Positions 1 through 8,855 of a DNA stretch of 46,124 nt are shown here, piece by piece. The notes beneath the pieces are model-generated. The model had not been told where the DNA came from, made no database searches, and saw nothing but the letters and a program-made list of their open reading frames with translations. Position numbers and translations under genes: made by a program. The stretch spans positions 1 through 46,124 of the forward strand of contig CAJPOF010000012.1 of NCBI GenBank assembly GCA_905372235.1, written 5' to 3'. How positions within the stretch are numbered: position 1 is the stretch's first letter; every line of letters begins with the position of its first letter. Source of the DNA: an uncultured Treponema sp. (GTDB taxonomy: Bacteria; Spirochaetota; Spirochaetia; Treponematales; Treponemataceae).

Positions 1-78
1 TTTCTTGACAAATCATAAATTGGCGTAGAGCATTAAGAAGAACAATAAACGATTCATATGAATCAAAGGGGGTCTCTT

Positions 79-1842
79 ATGAGAATAAAGCATTTATTTT
101 CTATGTCTGTCGCATTTATACTTTCTTTGTTGATTATTTCATGTGGCAATTCAATTTCATCATTTTCCGAAAAAGGTTCTGATTCTTTCAAGCCTTTGCC
201 GGCAAGTCGTCTGACGGCTGACTACCTTGGAAAGAGCGGTTTTATGGGAGGAAGTCTTCTGTACAACACATCCGCTCCTGAAGAAGGACATCTTGTTAAG
301 GGTGCTGTAATTGCCGTAAGATTGGGAAAAGTCTCTGAAATCGTAGATGAGTATGGAGACAGAATTTTCTCCGATATCGATGAGGCTGAGAAACTCGGAT
401 ACATCAAAATATATGATGTGGATGCAGAAAAAATAACCTTCGCCTATGCGTCGTTCGGTAAAGAAGGTGAAAACTTTTCAAAAAACTTCACGCTTCTTCG
501 CGGGGACAAAGCGGACATCGACGAAGACGGAGTTCTTGATGTTCTCTACGAAAAACCGGCGGTACCAAAAGCAGCATTCCCTGATGCTGTTTATCTTACA
601 TTCCTTAGTTCTCAGGACGAGCATTCTACAGCCATGTTTGCGGTGCTCACGGAACAGTATGCGGATAACGCATATCCAAGCGGAATCATAGGAATAAACA
701 ACAATGGTGCGTACCTCTATTCCAAATACAAGGACAAGGCTTTGACGGTAAGAGCCGCAATGGTCGGTGTCTCAACGGACGATTTTGTTTTGGATGCGAA
801 AAACGCTTGCTATGTACGGCTTGACAACGCTCCGTCAGCACGAGTGATTACCGATGAGGATCTTGAAAAGTCGCATCAAGAAGCCATGGAAGCTGCCGTT
901 CAACTTGCAGAATACAAGGCTAGAAATGCGCATAAGATTCCTAAACAAGTTCTTAATGTCGCAAAAACAAATGCAGAGTACGAGACTGAAAGACAGAGAA
1001 TCTTGGGCGAATTCAAAGAATATTCCGAGATTCTGTATGTTCCGTATGTAAATGACTACGTGCAGAAACTCAACGAATACTCTGCGGTAAACCTTACTGC
1101 AAATATGGGCATCTACGGAAAGTTCTCACTTACATGGAATCATGTGCAGTGCGACCTTATGTCAGGAGCTTACATAGACGCAAGGATAGATCTTGCTCTT
1201 AAAAAGGATCTTGCTATTCCTCTCGAAAAACTTGAATGGAAGGATGAATACAAGTCTGAATTCTCAATCGGACCAATCCCGATGAGCGTGCAGTGTCCTA
1301 TAGAGGTAAAGATGCCTATAGAAGCCAAGATCGCTGTTGACAGTGCCAACATGGTCGTGAAGTTCTCAGGACTGTACGGTGCAGGTGTGGACATTGGTGC
1401 TGACATCCGATGGAAGAAAGTTTTTACAAAGGACTTCCTTTCCGCTTCTGCAGAACCGTATGCTCTTTCCGACGGAATCTTCTTCTTCGGTCTTGAGGAC
1501 GATGAACTTCTTGAATCGGCAAGAAAGCATGAAGTTGTTACGACAACCATAACAGCATCTCCACAGGTTTCTTTAGTTCCCGGAATCACGATCGGTAAGG
1601 TAATCAGTGCAGGAGTCGGCGGTAATTACGGACTTACTTTTGGAATCGGTGCTTCCGCATATCCTGACATGGATCTTGAATGTAGTTTCTTTGTGGGACA
1701 TAAGGGAGAAATCGATATAGTCGGTGGCGTGAACTTTGGACTTCTTAGAAAGGACTTCAAGAAAGAAGCCTACAAGTTCGATAATCCTAAACTCACAGAA
1801 AAGAAGTATAGGGTTCCAATGAAGCAGATTTTTGTAAAGTAA
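79..1842 (+). CDS. Hypothetical lipoprotein
   Basis: I do not recognise the family. The likely start is the ATG at 79 rather than the one at 58, because an AAAGGGGG Shine-Dalgarno lies at 65-72 and the signal peptide begins there. This gives 587 residues. The N-terminus is a short basic stretch, a hydrophobic core and a lipobox ending LIISCG (Cys22), so it should be a lipid-anchored envelope protein. Residues about 255-345 are rich in Glu, Lys and Ala and look helical. The last 240 residues are beta-rich, with alternating hydrophobic residues and Gly-rich turns. A surface or periplasmic structural role is inference only. It stands alone: a hairpin follows it and the next gene has its own strong ribosome binding site. 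Confidence 0.75.
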   Translation: MRIKHLFSMSVAFILSLLIISCGNSISSFSEKGSDSFKPLPASRLTADYLGKSGFMGGSLLYNTSAPEEGHLVKGAVIAVRLGKVSEIVDEYGDRIFSDIDEAEKLGYIKIYDVDAEKITFAYASFGKEGENFSKNFTLLRGDKADIDEDGVLDVLYEKPAVPKAAFPDAVYLTFLSSQDEHSTAMFAVLTEQYADNAYPSGIIGINNNGAYLYSKYKDKALTVRAAMVGVSTDDFVLDAKNACYVRLDNAPSARVITDEDLEKSHQEAMEAAVQLAEYKARNAHKIPKQVLNVAKTNAEYETERQRILGEFKEYSEILYVPYVNDYVQKLNEYSAVNLTANMGIYGKFSLTWNHVQCDLMSGAYIDARIDLALKKDLAIPLEKLEWKDEYKSEFSIGPIPMSVQCPIEVKMPIEAKIAVDSANMVVKFSGLYGAGVDIGADIRWKKVFTKDFLSASAEPYALSDGIFFFGLEDDELLESARKHEVVTTTITASPQVSLVPGITIGKVISAGVGGNYGLTFGIGASAYPDMDLECSFFVGHKGEIDIVGGVNFGLLRKDFKKEAYKFDNPKLTEKKYRVPMKQIFVK

Positions 1843-1859
1843 GGTAACCCTATCTTACG

Positions 1860-1900
1860 AGGGCACACGTGGTTTTGATACGCTCCGTGTGCCTTCTTTG
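1860..1900 (+). terminator. Candidate terminator after the first lipoprotein gene
   Basis: GGCACACG (1862-1869) pairs with CGTGTGCC (1886-1893), extendable by two G-U pairs, and is followed by a T-rich stretch without a clean T-run. It lies 20 bp after the stop codon. The uneven tail keeps confidence moderate. Confidence 0.45.
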
Positions 1901-1925
1901 TGCTTTGACATTAGGTCGGCATCTT

Positions 1926-1952
1926 AGCCTTTGAATTATCGTAGGCTTTTTT
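1926..1952 (+). terminator. Weak second terminator candidate
   Basis: AGCCT (1926-1930) and AGGCT (1943-1947) could form a 5-bp stem that runs into six T residues (1947-1952). The stem is short. It may back up the hairpin at 1860-1900. The remainder of the 1843-2090 gap holds no gene or clear promoter that I can see. Confidence 0.3.
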
Positions 1953-2090
1953 ATGAGCCATCTTCGGTTTCTTTTTTGCGAGTTAAGGTCGCTTACCGAA
2001 TTACATCCTGTTGCATTAAGATTTTTCACATATTTTAAGTAAAATAGTTCACCCGAAAGTTTCTTATTCGATTTATTTAAGGAGGAAATT

Positions 2091-4889
2091 ATGCGAAAAG
2101 GAGTTGTGCTTTTATCCGTTGTCGGTTCTCTTTTGCTCTCTCTGATTTTTTCATGCAAACCTGTACTATCCAATGAGGCTTCCGGTCCGGAGTCTGCCTA
2201 TCCCAAGTTTTCGCTTCAGCCGGAAGATAAGGACGTAAAGCGAAAAGAAAAGGTCGTCCTAAAAGCAAAGGCATCCGCTGTGGACGAAGGCGTAATGAGC
2301 TATCAGTGGTATTCCGTATCGAATTACGACGATATGAATAACGGAACTCAGATTGATGGCGCTGTAGGGGAAAAATACGAGTTTACGGCAACTAAAGTGG
2401 GTAAACTTTATTTCTATGTAGAGGCAACTAACAAAAACGACGTTTTGAATGTCGTATGCAAGACAAAAAGTAGGATTGCGTGCATTACTGTGAACGGAAA
2501 TACTGCGATAAGTTATTTTACGAACGATCCTGACAAAGGTAACGGCGATCCTGCGTACACTGAATATAAAAAGAGCAAGGATACTCCTTATGAAATTTCT
2601 TTTGATGAAGACGAAATAAAAAGACCCGGCTACAAGTTCATCGGCTGGAACACAAAACCTTCCGGCGACGGTGAAGACTATACTGAGGGTGATAAATACA
2701 CGAAAAATGAAGATTTGGAACTGTATGCAAAATGGCAGTTGATAACATATACCGTAAAGTATGAACTTTTTGATGGAACACTTTCAGGTACAAACCCGAC
2801 TTCTTTTGATGTTGAAAATCCACTTTCTTTGAACGAGCCTTCAAAGTTCGGTTATACATTCAAAGGTTGGTTCGATAAAAATTCTGCTAACGGGAAAAAA
2901 ATAACAAAACTTGATAAAGATGCGGCGATTTCGGCAAAAGGAACTACGCTTACTCTATACGCAAAATGGCAGCTGGACGGAAACTGGGATATAAAATATG
3001 TGCTTTATGATGAAAATGTTCCCACTGCGTCTATTCCTCAAAATGCTGACGGAAACCCGGAAGGATATAATGTTTCGTCCAATATAGTACTAAAAGACCC
3101 TTCCAGAAAAGGTTATGACTTTGAGGGGTGGTATGAGGCCTCTGATTTTTCGGGCAATAAAATAACAGAAGTAAAAGGTTCTGGAAATAAAACATTCTAT
3201 GCAAAATGGAAAATCATTACATACAGCATACACTATGAAATATTCGGAGGTTCTTTATCCTCTTCTAATCCTGACAATTATACGGTTGAGGACGAAATCC
3301 AGTTATCTCTTCCGATACCTCCGAATGACCCTGACCATTGGAAGCATTGCCCCGGTTTCTACAAAAGTGCGGATTTTTCAGGAACAAGTATTAATAAAAT
3401 AAAGAAGGGTACTATCGGAAATCTTATCCTATATGCAAAATACGAGTATATAAAGATTCAGATAGAATATGATTTTAATGGCGGTCATTCTGCTTCGACT
3501 CTTCCGCAGGAATGGTCTTATGAAACTTCTGTAGATTTGTCCGGACATGAGCCTGAACGCGGCGGTTTCAACTTTTTTGGCTGGTATACAACCAAATATG
3601 GTGGCTATAAGATAACAAGCATAGGAAAAGACGGTTATTCCGATCGCAAGCTCAAGAACGGAACATGGGTTACGGAAGTATTCGCAAGTTGGGATGTTAT
3701 TACCTATACTCTTTCATATGATTTAAATGGAGGCACAGATGACCATTCTAATCCTTCATCCTATACGGCAGAGTACTCTGAGATTGAACTTTCTAAACCT
3801 AAACGCAAAGGCTATCATTTTAAGGGATGGTTCTTTGAGGGGAAAAAATACGAATCCATAGCTCCCGGCTCTTTTGGAAACAAATCATTCAGGGCTGAAT
3901 GGGAACCGATTTCTTACACATTGTCCTACAATATGAACGGTGGTAGTCTTTCAGGGCAGAATCCTTCTTCATATACGGTTGAGGATAACGTAAGTTTTTT
4001 AAGCCCGACAAAGGATGGGGCTGTATTCTTAGGATGGTATCATGATAATGTCCATTACAAAGAAATAAGGGCTGGTTCAGGTATAATTGGCAACAAGCAT
4101 CTTGTAGCAAAATGGCTTGAATTAAAAGAAATGAAGCTGGTTGAAGGCGGTTCGTTCACTCGCAATAGTCTTGATGACAATGCCTATTATGTAACAGTAA
4201 GTTCATTCTACATACTCGACCATGAAGTTACCCAAAAAGAATTCCGTGATGTGTTTGGAGAAAATCCAAGCCTCTTCAAAGATGATAATTCTCCTGTAGA
4301 GAAAGTAAACTGGTACCATGCGGTTGCATATTGCAATAAAAAGAGCATAAAAGAAGGTCTTGAGCCTGTATACGATGTTGACGGAATCAACTGGAAGAAT
4401 TTAAAGTATAATGATATTCCTACTACAATATCCAATGATAAGTGGGAGCTTATTACCATGGATCGGAAAAAATCAGGATATAGGCTTCCGACCGAAGCTG
4501 AATGGGAGTTTGCGGCACGTGGTGGAACAAAATCGTCCGGATATACATATGCGGGAAGCAATGATTTGGACAATGTTGCGTGGCATAAAGGCAATTCAGG
4601 GGATAAGACACACAATGTCAAGGGGAAGACGCCTAATGAACTGGGCATCTACGACATGAGCGGCAATGTTCTTGAATGGTGTTGGGATCGTTTTGGTGAA
4701 GATAATAATGCCCAGATGGGAAATTGCACTGATCCTGAAGGTCCTGTAGGCGGTAATCAAGGAAAAAGGGTTATTAGAGGTGGAAGTTTCTCTAATACCG
4801 GAAAAAAATGCGATATAAAAATTTCTTCTGGATATAAGCCTGATACAATGGACGAAAGTATTGGATTCAGGATAGTCTGTTCAAAATAA
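2091..4889 (+). CDS. Multi-repeat surface lipoprotein: Ig-like domain, seven InlB-type repeats, FGE-like domain
   Basis: This is a modular exported protein of 932 residues, probably on the cell surface. An AAGGAGG ribosome binding site (2080-2086) fixes the start. The signal peptide ends in a lipobox with Cys22. Residues about 38-135 resemble an Ig-like domain (a YQWY motif). Residues about 136-680 contain seven repeats of about 70-90 residues of the InlB B-repeat (Listeria-Bacteroides, flg_new) type, each with a GY/GF-x-F-x-GW core and most closing on YAKW-like residues. Residues about 680-932 form a formylglycine-generating-enzyme-like (SUMF1) domain: EVTQKEF, RLPTEAEWEFAARGG, YDMSGNVLEW, RGGSF and a terminal GFRIV. 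In such lipoproteins the domain is more often a ligand-binding C-type-lectin-like fold than an enzyme. A role as adhesin or carbohydrate binder is inference. Confidence 0.82.
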   Translation: MRKGVVLLSVVGSLLLSLIFSCKPVLSNEASGPESAYPKFSLQPEDKDVKRKEKVVLKAKASAVDEGVMSYQWYSVSNYDDMNNGTQIDGAVGEKYEFTATKVGKLYFYVEATNKNDVLNVVCKTKSRIACITVNGNTAISYFTNDPDKGNGDPAYTEYKKSKDTPYEISFDEDEIKRPGYKFIGWNTKPSGDGEDYTEGDKYTKNEDLELYAKWQLITYTVKYELFDGTLSGTNPTSFDVENPLSLNEPSKFGYTFKGWFDKNSANGKKITKLDKDAAISAKGTTLTLYAKWQLDGNWDIKYVLYDENVPTASIPQNADGNPEGYNVSSNIVLKDPSRKGYDFEGWYEASDFSGNKITEVKGSGNKTFYAKWKIITYSIHYEIFGGSLSSSNPDNYTVEDEIQLSLPIPPNDPDHWKHCPGFYKSADFSGTSINKIKKGTIGNLILYAKYEYIKIQIEYDFNGGHSASTLPQEWSYETSVDLSGHEPERGGFNFFGWYTTKYGGYKITSIGKDGYSDRKLKNGTWVTEVFASWDVITYTLSYDLNGGTDDHSNPSSYTAEYSEIELSKPKRKGYHFKGWFFEGKKYESIAPGSFGNKSFRAEWEPISYTLSYNMNGGSLSGQNPSSYTVEDNVSFLSPTKDGAVFLGWYHDNVHYKEIRAGSGIIGNKHLVAKWLELKEMKLVEGGSFTRNSLDDNAYYVTVSSFYILDHEVTQKEFRDVFGENPSLFKDDNSPVEKVNWYHAVAYCNKKSIKEGLEPVYDVDGINWKNLKYNDIPTTISNDKWELITMDRKKSGYRLPTEAEWEFAARGGTKSSGYTYAGSNDLDNVAWHKGNSGDKTHNVKGKTPNELGIYDMSGNVLEWCWDRFGEDNNAQMGNCTDPEGPVGGNQGKRVIRGGSFSNTGKKCDIKISSGYKPDTMDESIGFRIVCSK
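2500..4120 (+). repeat. Seven tandem InlB-type repeat units inside the lipoprotein gene
   Basis: The units end at conserved YAKW-like motifs (LYAKWQL, LYAKWQL, FYAKWKI, LYAKYEY, FASWDV, FRAEWEP, LVAKWLE). Most units restart with I-[TS]-Y-[TS]-[LIV]-x-Y. Conservation is at protein level, and the DNA copies have diverged, so these are old protein repeats rather than a recent tandem duplication. Confidence 0.8.
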
Positions 4890-4921
4890 AATAAGGTTTT
4901 TAAAAACTTTTATTAAAATTC

Positions 4922-4959
4922 AAAATCCCCGGTTTTGAAATAAAACCGGGGATTTTTTT
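4922..4959. terminator. Strong bidirectional intrinsic terminator
   Basis: A perfect 15-bp stem (arms 4922-4936 and 4942-4956) with a 5-nt loop, GC-rich centre, A-run before and T-run after. It sits between convergent genes ending at 4889 (+) and 4978 (-), so it can serve both strands. Confidence 0.9.
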
Positions 4960-4977
4960 GTAAATCGTTAAATTTTC

Positions 4978-5499
4978 TTAACTTTTTCTTGCAGGCTTTG
5001 TGAATATGTGCCAGTCGGGTGCTTTTGCGCTTATCACCCATTCTCCGCTGTAAAATCCGTTTTCATTCGCTTTGGGATAGACAAATATCACCTTGCATGG
5101 GTTTTCCGTGTCGTACAGAAAAACGTTGCTTTCCCAACTTTCTTTTGCCTCTCCATTGAAAAACACCAGTTCGTTTTTTGGAGTGCTTACGGAAATCCTG
5201 TATTTTCCGTGTTTTAGGTTCAGGTGCATTGCCATTCCGCCCATAAGATACAGGGATTTTCGGTAATTGTTTGCCACATTCGGAACCGAAACCCATTCGT
5301 ATGTGGCTTTGACTTTGGTTTTTGTGGCATCGTTTCCGTCTTGGTCTTCAATTTTTACCCAACAGCGAATGTTGTTTATAGAAGAATCGTTTTCGCTTCG
5401 ATATATGATAAGTTCCCACGGATTGTGGTGCAGTTTTTCTGAAAAAGCGAAGGCGGAACAAAAAATCAGCGTAATAATGATGAATTTTGCTTTCAGCAT
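4978..5499 (-). CDS. Small secreted protein of unknown function
   Basis: This is a 173-residue protein with a clear signal peptide (a MLKAKF start, a hydrophobic run IIITLIFCSAFAF, then SEK). The mature part has alternating hydrophobic residues, many aromatics and a short segment (NLKHGKYRISVS) typical of beta-sandwich proteins, and no enzymatic motif I recognise. I infer a periplasmic or exported location. It is transcribed away from the DUF4954-type gene, and its stop lies just beyond the bidirectional terminator. The start codon has no Shine-Dalgarno sequence. Instead, a promoter-like TTGAAG-N17-TAATAT ends 6 nt before the ATG, which suggests a leaderless message. Confidence 0.7.
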   Translation of the reverse strand: MLKAKFIIITLIFCSAFAFSEKLHHNPWELIIYRSENDSSINNIRCWVKIEDQDGNDATKTKVKATYEWVSVPNVANNYRKSLYLMGGMAMHLNLKHGKYRISVSTPKNELVFFNGEAKESWESNVFLYDTENPCKVIFVYPKANENGFYSGEWVISAKAPDWHIFTKPARKS

Positions 5500-5505
5500 T
5501 CAAAA

Positions 5506-5534
5506 ATATTACATCGCTTTGAAACGAACTTCAA
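5506..5534 (-). promoter_or_regulatory. Sigma-70-type promoter of the small secreted protein, predicting a leaderless mRNA
   Basis: On the minus strand TTGAAG (5534-5529), a 17-bp spacer and TAATAT (5511-5506) lie 6 nt before the ATG at 5499. Normal -10 to start-site spacing would place transcription initiation at or next to the ATG. Confidence 0.5.
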
Positions 5535-5613
5535 TTGCCATGCAAATGCGGATTTCAGAATCGGAAACACTTCGTTCCAAAATCGATTCCTGTTCAGTCT
5601 GAAATAAAAACAA

Positions 5614-5642
5614 TCGACTAACGAAAAAAAATGCCCTATAAT
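5614..5642 (+). promoter_or_regulatory. Sigma-70-type promoter of the DUF4954-type gene, predicting a leaderless mRNA
   Basis: TCGACT (5614-5619), a 17-bp spacer and a perfect TATAAT (5637-5642) lie 6 nt before the ATG at 5649. No Shine-Dalgarno precedes that ATG or the alternative ATG at 5631, and the -10 box would lie inside the coding region if 5631 were used. Confidence 0.6.
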
Positions 5643-5648
5643 GCTCGA

Positions 5649-7829
5649 ATGTCAATCTTAACATTCATAGAGCCTTGCGAACGGTGCATCAAGATTCCTG
5701 AAGGACTTTTGCGTAAAAAACGCCATCTTACGCCAAGCGAAATTTCCGTGCTTGAGGACAATCTTAACTCCTGCGATGACGGGCTTTGGGAAAACGTTTA
5801 CGTGGACGACGACAGAATGGGCTTTGACCCCACGTTGATAAAAAGTTCGCATTTTTCAGGTTTTGTGATCTTGGGGCGGATTTGGCCTGCTCTTTTAAAG
5901 CATCATGACCTTGAGCTTAGGACGGGAATCACAAACTCAAGGCTTAGGAATGTGGTTACAGGGAACGACAATGCGATTTTGAATGCGGCTTATCTTGAAA
6001 ATTACAGGCTTGGCGACCGGGTGATGATTTTCAACGTGCAGGAAATGAACTGCACGAACCATTCGAAATTCGGAAACGGAATCCTTAAAGAAGGAGAGCC
6101 TGAATCGACAAGGATAACCGTGGCGGTTGCGAATGAAAACGGCGGACGGGAAATCCTTCCGTTCGAAAAGATGATTTGCGCCGACGCTTACATTTGGTCA
6201 AAATATCGAGCCGACTCTCTTTTGATGGAAAAACTAAAAGAGATGACTGAAAGGGATTTTTCAAAAAAATGCGATGAATTCGGCACTGTAGGCGACGATG
6301 CAGTGATAAAAAACACCACCTTGATAAAGGACGCTAAAATCGGCGCAAACTGCTACATAAAAGGCGCGTTCAAACTGAAAAACGTTACCATACTTTCCAC
6401 ACCCGACGAGGTAAGCCAGATAGGCGAAGGCGTTGAAATGGTGAACGGAATTATGGCGGAAGGAAGCAGGGTTTTCTATCAGGCGGTTGCCGTCCGTTTT
6501 GTAATCGGAAAAAACTGCCAGCTTAAATACGGCGCGCGACTTTTGAATTCAGTTCTTGGGGACAATTCGACAGTTTCGTGCTGCGAGCTTTTGAACAATC
6601 TTGTCTATCCGTTCCACGAGCAGCACCACAATTCATCGTTTTTAATTTCAAGCACGGTGATGGGACAGTCGAACATTGCGGCAGGAGCGACAATCGGAAG
6701 CAACCACAATTCAAGAAGCCCTGACGGAGAAATTATCGCCGGCCGCGGATTTTGGGCGGGGCTTTGCACAAGTTTCAAGCACAATTCGACATTTTCGCCG
6801 TTCATTCTTGCCGGAAAAGGCGACTACCATCATGAGCTTTCTATCGATTATCCGTTTTCCCTTGTTTCGCCCGGAGAAACTTCCTCGTCTCCGGTGAAGG
6901 TGCTTCCTGCGTGGTATTTCATGAACGACACGTATGCGATAATGCGAAACAGATATAAGTTCAAGGCGAGGGACAAACGGTTCATAAAGATTCAGAACAT
7001 AGAAACCGACCCCATAGCTCCGGACACAGTGCAGGAAGTTCTGAAGGCGGTTTCTAAAATCCTTTCATTGACTTTTGAAAAACTTTGCGTTCTTTTTCCG
7101 GAACGATTTGAAAACGTAGGCGACAAAAAATCGGCGGAAGTTCAGGCGAAAACTTTTCTTGAAAGCGAGGCTACGGATTCCTTCGTTCTTTTTGATCCGT
7201 CGTGCCAGAAAAAATACGGTGCCCTCGTGTACGGAGCGCAAAAGGCATATGCGACATATATTGACATATTGAAGCTGTTTTCCATCGCCTCGATACTGGA
7301 ATACTGCAAGGAAAAATCGTTTTCCGCACTTACAAAAAAAATCGTCCTTGAAAAACTGAAGAAACTGCCCGTCCACACCGAATGGATAAACGCAGGCGGA
7401 CAGGTTATTCCTTCAGATTTGGTAAATGAGCTTATAGAGAAAATAAAAAGCGGAAAAATCGAGACTTGGGAAGAGGTGCATGATTTTTATGATTTTTGCG
7501 AAGATTCTTACACGGATTTGAAGGCTGGATATTCCGTTCACATTCTTGAAAGCGTTTATTCAAAAAAACTGGAGGATTTTACCGAAGGCGACGTTCAAAA
7601 TTTGGTAAAAAGCGTAAAAGAAGCCTCCGAAAGGACATATACATCTTCGTTCGAGTCAAGAAAAAAAGACTACACGGATTCGTTTAGGACTATGACCTAC
7701 GATTCTCAAGAGGAGATGATTTCTGTTCTTGGTCCTTTGGAAGAAAACACTTTTTTAAATACATTGAAAAACGATGTTGATTCGTTCAATCAAGAAACCG
7801 AAGAAATTTTTGGAGGATTTGGCTCTTAA
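5649..7829 (+). CDS. DUF4954-type protein with hexapeptide (left-handed beta-helix) region
   Basis: This large cytoplasmic protein has 726 residues from the ATG at 5649 (732 from 5631). I chose 5649 because a TATAAT box overlaps the upstream ATG. The first 200 residues lead into hexapeptide-type imperfect repeats (residues about 205-420, such as IGANCYIKGAFKLKNVTI, IGKNCQLKYGARLLNSVLG and SNIAAGATIGSNHNS), the left-handed beta-helix fold of acyl- and nucleotidyl-transferases. It matches what I recall of the DUF4954 family of Bacteroidetes and treponemes. The C-terminal 300 residues are helical and charged. A role in sugar-nucleotide or acyl transfer is plausible, but no reaction can be named. 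Its stop codon overlaps the start of the phosphatase gene (TAATG), so the two are translationally coupled. Confidence 0.75.
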   Translation: MSILTFIEPCERCIKIPEGLLRKKRHLTPSEISVLEDNLNSCDDGLWENVYVDDDRMGFDPTLIKSSHFSGFVILGRIWPALLKHHDLELRTGITNSRLRNVVTGNDNAILNAAYLENYRLGDRVMIFNVQEMNCTNHSKFGNGILKEGEPESTRITVAVANENGGREILPFEKMICADAYIWSKYRADSLLMEKLKEMTERDFSKKCDEFGTVGDDAVIKNTTLIKDAKIGANCYIKGAFKLKNVTILSTPDEVSQIGEGVEMVNGIMAEGSRVFYQAVAVRFVIGKNCQLKYGARLLNSVLGDNSTVSCCELLNNLVYPFHEQHHNSSFLISSTVMGQSNIAAGATIGSNHNSRSPDGEIIAGRGFWAGLCTSFKHNSTFSPFILAGKGDYHHELSIDYPFSLVSPGETSSSPVKVLPAWYFMNDTYAIMRNRYKFKARDKRFIKIQNIETDPIAPDTVQEVLKAVSKILSLTFEKLCVLFPERFENVGDKKSAEVQAKTFLESEATDSFVLFDPSCQKKYGALVYGAQKAYATYIDILKLFSIASILEYCKEKSFSALTKKIVLEKLKKLPVHTEWINAGGQVIPSDLVNELIEKIKSGKIETWEEVHDFYDFCEDSYTDLKAGYSVHILESVYSKKLEDFTEGDVQNLVKSVKEASERTYTSSFESRKKDYTDSFRTMTYDSQEEMISVLGPLEENTFLNTLKNDVDSFNQETEEIFGGFGS

Positions 7830-8296
7830 TGATAAAAAAAATACTTTTTGTCTGCCACGGAAATATTTGCCGTTCCCCGATGGCGGAATTCGTTTTTAAG
7901 AATATGGTTTCTGAGCGCAGTGCGGATTTTCCGAGCGGAACTTCGTTTGTGATAGAATCCGCCGCTACAAGCGCAGAAGAAATCGGAAACGACATGCATA
8001 GCGGTGCGAAGGAAAAACTCAGGGAAAAGGGCATTCCGTTCAGTCGCCACCGTTCAAGAAGAATCACGGCTGATGATTACGAAAAATTCGATGTTCTTGT
8101 CGGAATGGACATAGAAAATATCTACAGAATGGAAAAACTGTGGAAAAACGACCCTTCGGACAAAGTGAAACTTCTTCTTTCGTTCGCCGGAAAGGACAGG
8201 GACATCGCAGATCCGTGGTATACGCATGATTTTGAAAAAACTTTTCTTGATATAAACGAAGGCTGCGCAGCTCTGCTTGAAAAAATCCTAAAATAG
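7829..8296 (+). CDS. Low-molecular-weight protein-tyrosine phosphatase
   Basis: It is predicted to hydrolyse phosphotyrosine, or to act as an arsenate-reductase-like relative, in the cytoplasm. The P-loop CHGNICRS near the N-terminus gives the family CX5R signature with Cys9 and Arg15. The general acid is in the ADPWY motif (Asp128). Length is 155 residues, normal for the family. The ATG overlaps the stop of the preceding gene by one base, indicating coupled expression. In bacteria such enzymes often act on exopolysaccharide kinases or on phosphoarginine (YwlE type). YwlE is interesting here because a McsB-like gene lies 16 kb away, but nothing in the sequence proves that specificity. Confidence 0.88.
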   Translation: MIKKILFVCHGNICRSPMAEFVFKNMVSERSADFPSGTSFVIESAATSAEEIGNDMHSGAKEKLREKGIPFSRHRSRRITADDYEKFDVLVGMDIENIYRMEKLWKNDPSDKVKLLLSFAGKDRDIADPWYTHDFEKTFLDINEGCAALLEKILK

Positions 8297-8324
8297 ACCT
8301 GATTTATTCTTTACAAGGAAAAAT

Positions 8325-8855
8325 ATGGAAAAATTCATTTTAAGAAAAGCGAGGCAAGCGGATATCAAAGAAATAATGAAGATTGAAAAAGATTCGTTCT
8401 TGCCTGAAATCCGGGAAAAAGAAGAACTTTTTCTTGAAAGAATCTGTGTTTTTCCTGAAGGATTTTTTGTATTTGAGGAAGAAGAGACCGGGCATCTTGC
8501 AGGATATTTTTCAAGCGAACTTTGGGAGACTATTCCCGATTTTAATGAGTTTTCGGTGGGACACAGCATAAAAAAAATCCATTCAGATAATGGAAAAATC
8601 CTTTATATTTCAAGTTTTGCGCTTATGGAAAGTTTTCGGGGAAAGGGAAACGGAACAAAGTTTTTTAACACCGCCATAAAAGAACTGGAGACAGATTTTT
8701 TCCCGGAAAAAGAAGTTTTGATGGTAAACGAGGATTGGGAGGACGCAAGACACATCTACGAAAAATCAGGTTTTATGGAAATCAGCAGAATTGAAAATGC
8801 GTTTTTTCCTTCAAAGGCTGGAATTGTTATGGAGAGGCATTGCATTTCGTTTTAG
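8325..8855 (+). CDS. GNAT-family N-acetyltransferase
   Basis: This is a 176-residue protein predicted to transfer an acetyl group from acetyl-CoA to an amine. It begins with the usual ILRKARQADIKEIMKIE beta-alpha unit. The acetyl-CoA-binding motif A is visible at about residues 92-115: the strand ILYISSFALMESFRGKGNG contains the R-G-K-G-N-G pyrophosphate loop. The later part, IYEKSGFMEISR, is the typical beta5-alpha4 segment. The substrate cannot be told. A ribosome binding site AAGGA precedes the ATG. The gene follows the phosphatase by 28 bp on the same strand and may be the last gene of that operon. Confidence 0.85.
   Translation: MEKFILRKARQADIKEIMKIEKDSFLPEIREKEELFLERICVFPEGFFVFEEEETGHLAGYFSSELWETIPDFNEFSVGHSIKKIHSDNGKILYISSFALMESFRGKGNGTKFFNTAIKELETDFFPEKEVLMVNEDWEDARHIYEKSGFMEISRIENAFFPSKAGIVMERHCISF

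Noticed and set aside
1..57. TTGACA at 5-10 as -35 box of the first gene
   Set aside because: No convincing -10 hexamer lies 16-18 bp downstream.
2500..4120. Repeated motifs that could suggest a CRISPR array or tandem DNA repeat
   Set aside because: They are diverged protein-level InlB-type repeats in one open frame. Spacing is about 70-90 codons, with no constant direct repeat or spacers.
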